This document shows, piece after piece, positions 1 through 8,451 of a stretch of 64,000 bases of DNA (its first letter is position 1; every line of letters starts with the position of its first letter). The DNA comes from Pedobacter rhizosphaerae (GTDB taxonomy: Bacteria > Bacteroidota > Bacteroidia > Sphingobacteriales > Sphingobacteriaceae): contig NZ_FOGG01000014.1 in assembly GCF_900111155.1 (NCBI RefSeq), positions 83,580 through 147,579 of the forward strand, read 5' to 3'. A program made the translations under genes and the position numbers. The notes beneath the pieces were generated by a model, which did no database searches, was not told the DNA's origin, and worked only from the letters and a program-made list of their open reading frames with translations.

Positions 1-30
1 ATCTTTCGTTTCTATTGTTTTTGCACACAT
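1..30 (-). CDS. Possible carbonic anhydrase, N-terminal ten codons only
   Basis: An ATG on the minus strand at 30 opens a frame reading MCAKTIETKD up to the window edge. It lies four bases after the stop codon of the SulP transporter and on the same strand, so it would be the second gene of that operon. In Bacteroidota a beta-carbonic anhydrase often follows a SulP gene of this type. Ten residues cannot prove identity; the call rests on position and is weak. Confidence 0.3.
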   Translation of the reverse strand, partial: MCAKTIETKD

Positions 31-34
31 AATG

Positions 35-1639
35 TTAACTGTTAATTTCTTCTACAATTTTATTGGTTAGTTTCGGAACGTTATATTGTTTCTTTATATT
101 TTCTAATGTTACAATAATACCCTTTGTATAGGCATTATGCTTGTAATTATAAATGGTTTCCAGCACATCCGGGTCAATAAACCTGGAGTTTGTACCGTCT
201 ATAATTACATTGGTTTCTTTTGGAATATTCATTAAAACTACTTGTATCGCTGCTTTATTCAAAAAGGACACTTCTTCTGCCAACTTGATTCTGATGTGCT
301 TTTTATCTCCTTCGTTAGTAATGCGATAGAAAAACGGATTGCGCATATTGGTACGTAAAAGGTAAAAAACAGATACCAACATTCCAATAGCTACACCTTT
401 AAGCAAATCGGTAAACAGAACAGCTAAAACAGTTACCACAAACGGCACAAACTGATCCCATCCTTTATGATACATGTGCTTAAACAAGCTTATTCTGGTT
501 AGCTTATATCCTGTCATTAACAAAATGGCTGCTAAACAAGAAAGCGGAATCATATTGATAACCTGTGGAATAAACAGTAAAGATAGCAACAACCATGTTC
601 CATGGAATATGGCTGACATCTTTGTTCTACCTCCTGCATTCACGTTAGCAGAACTCCTTACAATAACTGCTGTTAGTGGCAAGCCTCCGAGCATACCGCT
701 GGTAACATTTCCTACTCCCTGTGCAATTAATTCCCTGTTGGTAGGCGAAACACGCTTGATTGGGTCTATCTTGTCTACAGCCTCAATACTCAGTAAAGTT
801 TCTAAACTTGCTACTACCGCAATGGTTGCCGCAACAATGTAAACATCCTTATTGGCCAGGGCAGAAAAATCAGGCATGGTAAAGAGACCCAAAAATTCTG
901 AGAAACCGCTAACAACAGGGATCTTAACGATCTGGTCAACCCTTAATGCATGAGATGTTCCGGCAAAAAGAAGGGTTCCTACTACACCTAATACCACCAC
1001 TAATAAGGGTGCAGGTACAACGCTAAGCTTTTTAAATTTAGGCCAAACAATTAAAACGGCAATTGATAATCCACTAATCACTACCGCTGCCAAGCTAAAG
1101 TGCCCCAGTGCTGCGGTGATGGCAGAAAATGTATTTTCATGATCTTGTTGAAAGAATCCTTCATCACCACTAAAATTTGAATCTACACCCAAAGCATGTG
1201 GAAGTTGCTTTAAAATCAGAATCAAACCAATAGCCGCGAGCATACCTTCAATAACGCTGGAAGGGAAGTAATTTCCAATGGTACCTGCCTTAATTAAGCC
1301 TAATATTACCTGAAGAACCCCGGCAAGTACAACAGCCAGCAAGAAAACCTGGTAGCTCCCTAAAGAAGTGATCGCCCCTAAAACAATTACGGTAAGACCT
1401 GCCGCAGGCCCACTCACACTCAGTTGAGAACCGCTTACAGTAGATACCACGAGCCCACCAACAATACCAGTAATTAACCCGGCAAATAATGGGGCTCCAG
1501 AGGCCAGTGCAATACCCAAACAAAGTGGCAAGGCCACCAAAAACACAACGATACTTGAGGGTAAATCTTTTTTAAGATTCTTTTTTAAGAAATATTTCTT
1601 CACATCCGTACCAGTACTGGACGGGTTTAACTTTTGCAT
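35..1639 (-). CDS. SulP family inorganic anion transporter
   Basis: A 534-residue integral membrane protein with about ten to twelve hydrophobic segments over residues 25-435 and a soluble C-terminal STAS-like domain (about 445-534). Near residues 70-83 it carries the SulP-type stretch GSQLSVSGPAAGLT. The family moves sulfate, bicarbonate or other anions by proton or sodium coupling, or by exchange. The short loops and compact STAS domain resemble bicarbonate-type SulP members, and a possible carbonic anhydrase start lies just downstream, so inorganic carbon uptake is a reasonable inference; sulfate is the alternative. The ATG at 1639 gives a normal SulP N-terminus with basic residues before the first helix. 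Family assignment is firm, substrate is not. Confidence 0.9.
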   Translation of the reverse strand: MQKLNPSSTGTDVKKYFLKKNLKKDLPSSIVVFLVALPLCLGIALASGAPLFAGLITGIVGGLVVSTVSGSQLSVSGPAAGLTVIVLGAITSLGSYQVFLLAVVLAGVLQVILGLIKAGTIGNYFPSSVIEGMLAAIGLILILKQLPHALGVDSNFSGDEGFFQQDHENTFSAITAALGHFSLAAVVISGLSIAVLIVWPKFKKLSVVPAPLLVVVLGVVGTLLFAGTSHALRVDQIVKIPVVSGFSEFLGLFTMPDFSALANKDVYIVAATIAVVASLETLLSIEAVDKIDPIKRVSPTNRELIAQGVGNVTSGMLGGLPLTAVIVRSSANVNAGGRTKMSAIFHGTWLLLSLLFIPQVINMIPLSCLAAILLMTGYKLTRISLFKHMYHKGWDQFVPFVVTVLAVLFTDLLKGVAIGMLVSVFYLLRTNMRNPFFYRITNEGDKKHIRIKLAEEVSFLNKAAIQVVLMNIPKETNVIIDGTNSRFIDPDVLETIYNYKHNAYTKGIIVTLENIKKQYNVPKLTNKIVEEINS

Positions 1640-1786
1640 AACGATATAATTATCTAGTAAATTTTAACGAATAAATCGATGATGTTTAAAGTTTTCAATG
1701 CAGCGCAAAAAGCTATGCATAGCAAAACACTAGTCCCAATAAGTCGATTACAAAAAGACAATCAGGATTAAACACCAAAAAAAATA

Positions 1787-2131
1787 CTAAATAAAGTTGG
1801 GAGGTGGTGTAGGAACAGTAGGGTGAAATGGATCAACGTACCGCTTAAAATGCTCAATAAAGCTACTCTTTAAAAAGAAGTGAGAAGAAGAGAACTCATA
1901 AGAAATTACTGGATGATGAAGTTCTACCAATTTGAAATCGGTAAATTTTGCTGTGTCTTTGGCGGAGTCTTTCCCGCCTTCATGCTCTAACTCGATCTGC
2001 ATGATTACGGCGTTCAAAATTTCCTTATCCAGAGTGCTAAAAAATACAGGCGCACCAGATATACACATCTTTGCCATAAAGATGCCCATAAATGCGGCGA
2101 CAATAATATATCTGTATTTTCTTAAAAGCAT
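1787..2131 (-). CDS. Hypothetical membrane-anchored protein
   Basis: A 114-residue protein I do not recognise. Residues 8-30 form one hydrophobic segment after a basic start (MLLRKYRY), so it is either anchored with its body outside the cytoplasm or secreted. The remainder is soluble, with acidic and Ser/His-rich patches, and ends in a proline-rich tail (HPTVPTPPPNFI). The amino-acid composition looks like real coding sequence and the frame stands alone between SulP and the carboxylase, separated from both by non-coding DNA. No motif suggests a function. Confidence 0.55.
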   Translation of the reverse strand: MLLRKYRYIIVAAFMGIFMAKMCISGAPVFFSTLDKEILNAVIMQIELEHEGGKDSAKDTAKFTDFKLVELHHPVISYEFSSSHFFLKSSFIEHFKRYVDPFHPTVPTPPPNFI

Positions 2132-2526
2132 ATCGCAATTCTAATGCTATTCTAATCTGCTATTACAAAAATAAGCGCATAATTGGTTTTTCAATGCTTT
2201 AGGGTGTAAAAAAATTGCAATATAAGTCATAAAAAACCTTAAAAACACTGACTATCAACCTCTTTAATACCAAAAATAAAATAGAAATATTCTAAACAAC
2301 AACCACAATAAGTCTTGTAGCTATCCTTGTAAATCGCCAAAAAATGGAAAACATCCCAGCAACCAATCATCACTGAACCAATGACTATTGAACTAATGAC
2401 TATTGAACTAATGAACCATTGAACAAATGAAACGACCTAGTTAACGAACGAGCTATTGAACTAATGAAACAAATCACACTTGTAATACCGCCTGTAATTT
2501 TTAATTTTAAAATCTAAAGCATCGGT
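2132..2526. other. 395-base spacer between divergent genes
   Basis: No credible gene. It is AT-rich and contains short degenerate tandem repeats in its right half (see 2380-2470). It separates the minus-strand hypothetical gene from the plus-strand carboxylase and should hold both promoters, but I cannot point to a convincing one. Confidence 0.5.
2380..2470. repeat. Degenerate short-word repeat (TATTGAACTAATGA)
   Basis: TATTGAACTAATGAC occurs at 2386-2400, then TATTGAACTAATGAAC at 2401-2416, a variant CATTGAACAAATGAA follows directly, and TATTGAACTAATGAAAC recurs at 2454-2470. The period is 15-17 bases with loose spacing. It looks like slippage-derived spacer sequence rather than a binding array. 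Confidence 0.7.
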
Positions 2527-4068
2527 ATGGAAAAGAAACTAGCCTTATTACAAGATAAAATTAAGCAAGCTAAACTGGGTGGCGGACAAGCACGAATAGA
2601 TGGCCAGCATAAAAAAGGAAAACTTACCGCGAGAGAGCGCATACATTTTTTATTAGATGAGGGTAGCTTTGAGGAAATCGGCATGATGGTTAGCCATCGG
2701 AGTACCGATTTCGGTATGGAAAATGAAAAATACCTTGGCGATGGTGTGGTTACGGGCTATGGAACGATAAACGGCAGGCTAACCTATGTATTCTCTCAAG
2801 ATTTTACTGTATTCGGTGGTTCCTTATCTGAAACCCACGCCGAAAAAATCTGCAAGCTAATGGATATGGCCATGAAGAATGGCGCACCACTGATTGGCTT
2901 AAACGATAGCGGAGGAGCCCGGATCCAGGAAGGCGTGGTTTCTTTAGGCGGCTATGCCGATATTTTTTATCGCAATGTTCAGGCATCTGGTGTTATTCCG
3001 CAATTATCTGCCATCATGGGGCCATGCGCTGGTGGTGCTGTATATTCTCCAGCCATTACCGATTTTATCTTAATGGTGGAAAATACTTCCTATATGTTTG
3101 TCACTGGCCCTAATGTGGTTAAAACCGTTACCCATGAAGAAGTAACCTCCGAAGAATTGGGAGGCGCGAATACGCATGCCACCAAATCAGGGGTAACTCA
3201 TTTTGCCTGTGCAAATGAGATAGAAGCCATTAATCATTTGAAAAAGTTGTTGAGCTATATGCCTCAGAATTGTGAAGAAACAGCCAGTTTTCTTCCATAT
3301 GAAATCTCCGATGAAGAACGCAACAGCCTCAATACCTATCTGCCAGAAAATGCCGCTCAACCTTATGATATGAGGGAGATTATTAGTGAGGTGGTAGATA
3401 CAGATAGTTTTTTAGAGGTACATGCGGCATTCGCAGAAAATATTGTGGTAGGCTTCGCCCGATTGGCAGGGAGAAGTATAGGCATTGTGGCCAATCAACC
3501 CGCTTATTTGGCAGGGGTGTTAGATAGCAACTCTTCTACCAAAGCCGCACGCTTCGTTCGTTTCTGCGATTGTTTCAACATCCCTTTGCTGGTTTTTGAA
3601 GATGTTCCGGGTTTTTTACCGGGTACCGATCAGGAATGGAACGGAATCATTAGTAATGGTGCCAAGCTATTGTATGCCTTTAGCGAGGCTACTGTACCCC
3701 GTATCACAGTTATTACCCGAAAAGCTTATGGCGGTGCTTACGATGTGATGAACAGTAAGCATATAGGTGCAGATATGAATTTTGCCTGGCCTAGTGCAGA
3801 GATCGCTGTTATGGGCGCTAAAGGTGCCGCCGAGATTATCTTTAAAAAGGAAATTACCGCAGCAGAAGATCCACAGGAAAAATGGCTGGAAAAAGAAAAA
3901 TTATATTCTGACATTTTCGCCAACCCCTATCGGGCAGCCGAACGCGGCTTTATAGATGAAGTGATTGAACCTGCCCAAACACGCATAAAGTTGATAAAAG
4001 CTTTCAAGATGTTGGAAAATAAGGTGGTCAATACGCCCAGAAAAAAACACGGCAATATACCTTTGTAA
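2527..4068 (+). CDS. Acyl-CoA carboxylase carboxyltransferase (beta) subunit, propionyl-CoA type
   Basis: The 513-residue length fits the propionyl/methylmalonyl-CoA carboxylase beta chain. The crotonase-like N-half has [19 protein letters not shown] near residue 97 and the acyl-CoA oxyanion region [10 protein letters not shown] near 128. The C-half has the biotin-side pocket [13 protein letters not shown] near 360 and the [15 protein letters not shown] segment near 405. It transfers carboxyl from biotin to an acyl-CoA, probably propionyl-CoA, in the cytoplasm. The biotin-carrying alpha subunit is not in this window, so the complex must be completed from elsewhere. The start at 2527 is the first ATG and matches the family N-terminus ([20 protein letters not shown]). 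Methylcrotonyl-CoA carboxylase beta is a less likely alternative. Confidence 0.93.
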   Translation: MEKKLALLQDKIKQAKLGGGQARIDGQHKKGKLTARERIHFLLDEGSFEEIGMMVSHRSTDFGMENEKYLGDGVVTGYGTINGRLTYVFSQDFTVFGGSLSETHAEKICKLMDMAMKNGAPLIGLNDSGGARIQEGVVSLGGYADIFYRNVQASGVIPQLSAIMGPCAGGAVYSPAITDFILMVENTSYMFVTGPNVVKTVTHEEVTSEELGGANTHATKSGVTHFACANEIEAINHLKKLLSYMPQNCEETASFLPYEISDEERNSLNTYLPENAAQPYDMREIISEVVDTDSFLEVHAAFAENIVVGFARLAGRSIGIVANQPAYLAGVLDSNSSTKAARFVRFCDCFNIPLLVFEDVPGFLPGTDQEWNGIISNGAKLLYAFSEATVPRITVITRKAYGGAYDVMNSKHIGADMNFAWPSAEIAVMGAKGAAEIIFKKEITAAEDPQEKWLEKEKLYSDIFANPYRAAERGFIDEVIEPAQTRIKLIKAFKMLENKVVNTPRKKHGNIPL

Positions 4069-4070
4069 AA

Positions 4071-4223
4071 ATGGAAGAGGGCAAAATGGAAAATCCAGAC
4101 CACCGTGCATTTTCCAGCTAAACAGCTTACATAAAAAAAATGGAAGAGGGTTGAATGGAAGAGGGCAAAACGAAGGATCCCGACCATCGTCCATTTTCTA
4201 TGTAAACAGCTTACATAAAAAGA
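4071..4223. repeat. Imperfect 84-base tandem duplication
   Basis: Two copies of a 69-base block, 4071-4139 and 4155-4223, are offset by 84 bases and share starts (ATGGAAGAGGGCAAAA) and ends (AAACAGCTTACATAAAAA). A partial copy of the first 13 bases or so lies between them from 4140. The block fills the carboxylase-MFS spacer and opens chance frames on both strands. Confidence 0.8.
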
Positions 4224-4283
4224 ATGGATATTCCGGCTTTATTAGCCCTTTTCCATCAAAACATTTTACATTAATACCGAGCT

Positions 4284-5447
4284 ATGTTAAAAAGAATAGA
4301 CATCCTCATCATGGCCTTCTGCACAGGCCTGATTGTAGCGAACATATATTATTGCCAACCCTTAGTTATCCTCATTGCAGAAGACTTTAAGTTAAGCGAA
4401 ACCAATGCAGGCAAAATCACATATTTAACCCAGATTGGTTATGCCCTTGGCTTATTTCTGCTTGTGCCGTTGGGCGATATGTTTGAACGTAAAAAGCAGA
4501 TCCTGGTTATTACTACCCTGGCTATTGCAGCACTACTAGTTGCCGCTGTTTCCAAAACCTTTTTTTTATTGGAATTTGCCTCCATACTAATCGGCGCATG
4601 CTCCATTGTACCGCAACTCATTTTACCCCTGGCGGCTAATTTAAGTACCGATGAGAATCGTGGAGCCAATATTGGCATGATTATGAGCGGCTTATTGGTT
4701 GGAATTCTCGCTTCGCGTGCAGTAAGTGGAAGTATTGGATTTTGGTTGGGCTGGAGGGCAATGTACTATATCGCTGCAGCCATTTGTGCGCTGCTCCTAT
4801 TGCTTATGGCTAAACGCTTCCCGCAAAGCTACCCTAATTTCAAGGGAACCTACAAACAATTAATGAGTTCTATGTTTGGCTATATTAAATCTCAACCCGC
4901 ACTAAGAGAAGCCTCCCTCATTAATTTTTTTGCCTTCGCCATCATTAGTGCCTTTTGGACCACCATGGTGCTTTTTCTGGCCAACCCACCATTTAATTTC
5001 CAGACTTTACAAATCGGTTTATTTGGCATTGCCGGAGCTGCCGGAGCTTTAGCCGCACCTTTGGTTGGCAAACTGAGTGATGGAAATAATCCACGAAAAA
5101 ACCTGATGATTGGATTTATCCTGCAAATCGTTAGTCTTGCACTCTTCTACTTCACCGGTGCCAATCTATTGGTATTTGTAATCGGAATTATCTTAATTGA
5201 TATTGCCCAGCAAGCCATCCACGTCACCAACCAAACCAAAATTTATACGTTAATTCCCGAGGCCAGAAACCGGCTAAATACCATTTTTATGTCGGTTAGT
5301 TTTATTGGTGCCAGTTGTGGTTCTGCGCTCGGCTTATGGCTATGGGGTCAGGGTGGCTGGAATCTTTTCTGCTATGGCATGACTGCTATTGTACTGTTAA
5401 ACATCATGATCTATCAGTTTTACGGAAAGAAATTTAACACTAAATAA
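4284..5447 (+). CDS. MFS transporter
   Basis: The 387-residue protein has twelve predicted membrane helices. It carries the major-facilitator loop 2-3 signature in the form GDMFERKKQI (about 63-72) and a matching GKLSDGNNPRKN segment in the second half (about 265-276). Family members export or import small molecules by proton coupling; the sequence most resembles the general sugar/drug-efflux type and the substrate cannot be read from it. The GNAT acetyltransferase starts one base after this gene ends, so the two are very probably co-transcribed. The start at 4284 places the first helix directly after a short basic N-terminus (MLKRIDIL), as expected. Confidence 0.88.
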   Translation: MLKRIDILIMAFCTGLIVANIYYCQPLVILIAEDFKLSETNAGKITYLTQIGYALGLFLLVPLGDMFERKKQILVITTLAIAALLVAAVSKTFFLLEFASILIGACSIVPQLILPLAANLSTDENRGANIGMIMSGLLVGILASRAVSGSIGFWLGWRAMYYIAAAICALLLLLMAKRFPQSYPNFKGTYKQLMSSMFGYIKSQPALREASLINFFAFAIISAFWTTMVLFLANPPFNFQTLQIGLFGIAGAAGALAAPLVGKLSDGNNPRKNLMIGFILQIVSLALFYFTGANLLVFVIGIILIDIAQQAIHVTNQTKIYTLIPEARNRLNTIFMSVSFIGASCGSALGLWLWGQGGWNLFCYGMTAIVLLNIMIYQFYGKKFNTK

Positions 5448-5448
5448 C

Positions 5449-5877
5449 ATGGCGCTGGTACAAATAGAACAAATATTTCCTTCTCTTACCTGGCGAATTC
5501 GTCACGAGACCATGTACCCTGATCAGCCTTTCGATATTGTTAAACTGAAGGACGATTTTGAGGGTATCCATTTTGGTCTCTATGCCGATCATAAGCTTAC
5601 AGGTGTTGTATCTTTATTTCATGAAGGATCAGTTTATCAATTTAGAAAACTTGCCGTACTGCCCAACGCACAAAAATCTGGCTATGGCACACGCTTAATA
5701 GATTATATATTAGATTTCTGTAAAATTCAACGGGCAACTAAACTATGGTGCAACGCCCGTGTAAATGCTAAAGAATTTTATTTTAAATTTGGCTTCCACG
5801 AAACCAATTCTACCTTTTCTAAAGACGGGCAGGATTTTGTAATTATGGAATTAATCTTAAATTACGAACTCCAGTAA
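5449..5877 (+). CDS. GNAT family N-acetyltransferase
   Basis: At 142 residues it has the usual size for a single GNAT domain. The acetyl-CoA binding segment is seen as LAVLPNAQKSGYGTRLIDYI (about 74-93), with the Q/R-x-x-G-x-G/A pyrophosphate loop present as QKSGYG. The C-terminal part, FYFKFGFHETN, is the conserved GNAT beta strand. It acetylates an amine on an unknown acceptor. It is translationally linked to the MFS gene upstream, which suggests the pair handles one compound, for example modification plus export, but this is inference only. Confidence 0.85.
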   Translation: MALVQIEQIFPSLTWRIRHETMYPDQPFDIVKLKDDFEGIHFGLYADHKLTGVVSLFHEGSVYQFRKLAVLPNAQKSGYGTRLIDYILDFCKIQRATKLWCNARVNAKEFYFKFGFHETNSTFSKDGQDFVIMELILNYELQ

Positions 5878-5975
5878 CATAACCTGGAGGATTTGTAAAA
5901 AAATATAAAATTTGAGCGGGTTGAAGTAATTATATTCATAATCCAATCATCCACGCATTCAATAATTAGATAAAT

Positions 5976-7091
5976 ATGGCAAAGAAAAAAGACGACGAAA
6001 AGAGAAAACACCATGCGGTAGTAACCAAAAAATCGCTCCAGTTTTTAGAAGAATATATAAACAACCCTGCTCCTACTGGTTATGAGTGGGAAGGTCAAAA
6101 ATTATGGCTTAACTATTTAAAACCATATATCGACGAACATTTTATCGATAATTATGGTACTGCGGTAGGTGTTATCAATCCGAAGGCAGAATACAAAGTA
6201 GTTATCGAAGCCCATGCCGATGAAATTTCCTGGTATGTAAATTATATTACTGCTGATGGTTTAATTTATGTGATTCGTAATGGTGGTTCTGATCATCAGA
6301 TTGCTCCCTCAAAACGTGTCAATATCCACACTGAAAAAGGTTTGGTAAAAGCAGTTTTCGGATGGCCGGCTATCCATACCCGTCATGGTGAAAAAGAACA
6401 AACGCCTGAGTTAAAGAATATCTTTTTAGATTGTGGCTGTACTTCTAAAGAGGAAGTTGAACAATTAGGTATCCATGTGGGCTGTGTAATTACTTACGAA
6501 GACGAGTTTATGGTATTAAACGATCGCTATTATGTGGGCCGTGCTTTAGATAACCGCGTTGGTGGCTTTATGATTGCAGAAGTAGCGCGTTTATTGAAAG
6601 AAAATAAGAAAAAACTTCCATTTGCCTTGTATATTGTTAATTCGGTTCAGGAAGAAATTGGTTTAAGAGGGGCAGAAATGATTGCTCAACGCATTAAACC
6701 TCATGTTGCCATCATTACCGATGTAACTCATGATACAACTACGCCAATGATCAACAAAAATATTCAAGGTGAATTGTTCGCTGGTAAAGGCCCCGTGGTT
6801 TCTTACGCACCTGCTGTACAAACAAACCTCAATAAGTTGTTAATCAAAACTGCCGAAAAAAACAATATTCCTTTCCAACGTCAGGCTTCATCCAGATCAA
6901 CTGGTACAGATACCGATGCCTTTGCTTATTCTAATGGTGGCGTACCTTCAGCACTGATTTCTTTACCATTGCGCTACATGCATACAACTGTAGAAATGGT
7001 GCATAAAGAAGATGTAGACAATGTAATTAGCTTAATTTACGAAAGTTTATTAAACATTAAAGACGGTCAGGATTTTAGAGAATTTAAATAA
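5976..7091 (+). CDS. M42 family metallopeptidase (glutamyl aminopeptidase type)
   Basis: The 371-residue length fits M42 peptidases. The metal ligands and catalytic residues appear in order: IEAHADEISW (His80, Asp82), RALDNRVGG (Asp192), NSVQEEIGLRG (Glu226/Glu227) and ITDVTHD (Asp249). M42 enzymes are cytoplasmic, dizinc or dicobalt, dodecameric aminopeptidases that trim peptides left by the proteasome-like proteases. The very lysine-rich N-terminus (MAKKKDDEKRKHH) precedes the domain. A small membrane protein follows eight bases later and is probably co-transcribed. Confidence 0.92.
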   Translation: MAKKKDDEKRKHHAVVTKKSLQFLEEYINNPAPTGYEWEGQKLWLNYLKPYIDEHFIDNYGTAVGVINPKAEYKVVIEAHADEISWYVNYITADGLIYVIRNGGSDHQIAPSKRVNIHTEKGLVKAVFGWPAIHTRHGEKEQTPELKNIFLDCGCTSKEEVEQLGIHVGCVITYEDEFMVLNDRYYVGRALDNRVGGFMIAEVARLLKENKKKLPFALYIVNSVQEEIGLRGAEMIAQRIKPHVAIITDVTHDTTTPMINKNIQGELFAGKGPVVSYAPAVQTNLNKLLIKTAEKNNIPFQRQASSRSTGTDTDAFAYSNGGVPSALISLPLRYMHTTVEMVHKEDVDNVISLIYESLLNIKDGQDFREFK

Positions 7092-7099
7092 CTGAATCC

Positions 7100-7360
7100 A
7101 TGAGTGATTTAAATAACGACAAGATACCTCATGGTAAAATCATCATCAGTACGCTGTTAAAGGTACTGATGATGATTGTGATTATTATCACCCTGAACTC
7201 TTGGCCTTCTATAAAGCAAAGCTTCAACGGACAGGCACCTCCTTTTGAATATTGGCTTGATCACAGTATAAAACCCAGCAACATTATTTTGATTCTGGGC
7301 TTCGGCGCTTATTTCTATTATAAGGATTTGACCGACCGAAGAGAAAAGTTGAAAGCGTAA
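7100..7360 (+). CDS. Small hypothetical membrane protein
   Basis: An 86-residue protein with two hydrophobic helices (about 16-33 and 60-74) separated by a hydrophilic loop, and a charged C-terminus (KDLTDRREKLKA). It begins eight bases after the M42 peptidase and is likely read through from it. I do not recognise the family. The charge pattern suggests both ends face the cytoplasm. The DNA just downstream contains a gene relic, so the locus has lost material at this edge. Confidence 0.65.
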   Translation: MSDLNNDKIPHGKIIISTLLKVLMMIVIIITLNSWPSIKQSFNGQAPPFEYWLDHSIKPSNIILILGFGAYFYYKDLTDRREKLKA

Positions 7361-7378
7361 TTCAAATAAAGATCCCTA

Positions 7379-7498
7379 ATGTTTATTTCAAGATGGGAGA
7401 ATCCTAATGTATTGAAAGCGTATGATAAATTCAAGGCAAAGGGTTTTACTGTTGTGGGTATTTCCATTGATCAGGATAAAGTGCGAGCAAATCCTTAG
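7379..7498 (+). pseudogene. Relic of a thioredoxin-like (TlpA/AhpC-TSA) protein
   Basis: A 39-codon frame reads MFISRWENPNVLKAYDKFKA, then KGFTVVGISIDQDK, before a stop at 7496. This matches the middle of Bacteroidota TlpA-type thiol-disulfide proteins, where the order is W-C-x-P-C-R-x-E-N-P-N-V, then a helix, then GFTVVGxSxD. The catalytic CxPC and everything before it are gone (only a tryptophan and a short spacer remain ahead of ENPNV), and the C-terminal half of the fold is missing. It is a decayed fragment, not a functional gene. Confidence 0.7.
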
Positions 7499-7521
7499 TA
7501 GTGATGAGTCATAGCCTTTTA

Positions 7522-7564
7522 TCTCTACTAGTGATAAATTAATAGTTTTTATCACTAGTAGAGA
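7522..7564. repeat. Perfect 17-bp inverted repeat with 9-nt loop
   Basis: TCTCTACTAGTGATAAA at 7522-7538 is followed by nine bases and by its exact complement TTTATCACTAGTAGAGA at 7548-7564. It lies 18 bases past the stop of the minus-strand nucleotidyltransferase gene. It could terminate that transcript, act as an operator, or mark a recombination site. There is no U-tract on either strand, so simple intrinsic termination is not obvious. Confidence 0.9.
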
Positions 7565-7582
7565 ATACTAGTACAAATTATG

Positions 7583-7894
7583 TTAGATGGCAACATGTTC
7601 AGCCTCTTTTAAGATATGTGGCCCAATATATTTGCTTAATGATTGAGGTGTAACCACTTCCACCTTTCTACCAAGCAAATCTTCTAGAAAGAAAGATAAG
7701 TCCATGAAATTATCATAACTTTTTTGCTTCGGATCAAAATCTACTAAAAGATCGACATCACTATCAGCATTGTATTTACCTGAAATAAACGAGCCAAAAA
7801 CACTGAGACTTGAAACCCCATACGATCTCAACTTCTGACCATTAGCCTTAAGCAATGAAATTAATATCTGTTTATTTTGAACAGCAACACGCAT
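7583..7894 (-). CDS. MNT-type nucleotidyltransferase (MntA-like), orphan
   Basis: A 103-residue minimal nucleotidyltransferase. It has the signature GSFISGKYNADSDVDLLVDF (about 34-53), that is GS-x9-DxD, with both catalytic aspartates, and a downstream third acidic position in KVEVVT. Proteins of this size are typically the antitoxin MntA of MntA-HepT modules, which AMPylates or otherwise neutralises the HEPN RNase HepT. In those modules hepT normally follows at once; here the gene is followed by a perfect inverted repeat and a thioredoxin-like relic, and no HEPN frame lies on either side. The gene itself is intact. It may be an orphan antitoxin or a housekeeping nucleotidyltransferase. Confidence 0.85.
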   Translation of the reverse strand: MRVAVQNKQILISLLKANGQKLRSYGVSSLSVFGSFISGKYNADSDVDLLVDFDPKQKSYDNFMDLSFFLEDLLGRKVEVVTPQSLSKYIGPHILKEAEHVAI

Positions 7895-7941
7895 ATCACA
7901 AAGATACCCAATGAGAGCATATATAACAAGTATTATATATT

Positions 7942-8034
7942 ATGGTAAAAAAACATCGTTTGACCATGATCTTACGTCCGCGCGGTTCCTCAGGTTTTGA
8001 TATTGAAATCAGCTCCCCCAATAATTACAATTAA
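7942..8034 (+). CDS. Possible 30-residue small protein or gene remnant
   Basis: An ATG-to-TAA frame of 30 codons (MVKKHRLTMILRPRGSSGFD, then EISSPNNYN) that reads like protein rather than random sequence. It runs divergently from the MNT gene, 48 bases from its start. There is no good ribosome binding site. It may be a small protein, a leader peptide or the end of a lost gene. Confidence 0.25.
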   Translation: MVKKHRLTMILRPRGSSGFDIEISSPNNYN

Positions 8035-8242
8035 CCCAATCTGAATGAAAAACAAAGAGTACGGAAAAAAAATAGAGCAAAATTCTCAGATATTAACATT
8101 ATCCACAGGATGTGTAAAATTTTTAGATAAAACAAAACCAACTAATGCGTAAATTGTTATCAACAAAAAGAGATACAAAAGTCCTGTGAGCGGGATATCC
8201 GCGGAGGGCAGGCACACCATAAAAAGAATTATTCTTTTAACT

Positions 8243-8276
8243 AAATAGCTGCTCCTGGGGTGGCTATTTTTGTTTT
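8243..8276 (+). terminator. Terminator-like hairpin without an assigned gene
   Basis: AAATAGC at 8243-8249 pairs with GCTATTT at 8263-8269, extended inward by wobble and GC pairs, and is followed by a T-rich run (TTTTTGTTTT). It points on the plus strand, where no clear gene ends, so it might close a small RNA or the 30-codon frame. Confidence 0.45.
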
Positions 8277-8451
8277 GGGGGAGAAAAAAAATGAAGCAGA
8301 ACCTTTAAACTCTTTCAATTATTAACGGGACACATTAATCAAGATCAAAGTTCTACTTCACAAGTCAGATCGTACGTTTAAAAATTAGTTACTTTTTTAA
8401 AGTACTGTTTAGAGGGGATACTGAAGCGTTGCTTATCAGGCAAACATTCCA

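Larger units (their letters stand above)
7895..8451. other. 557-base gene-poor spacer
   Basis: Between the MNT gene and the HTH gene. It holds one 30-codon frame (7942-8034), a terminator-like hairpin on the plus strand at 8243-8276 with no obvious gene in front of it, and a short GC-rich patch near 8186-8217. Nothing else is recognisable. Confidence 0.5.
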
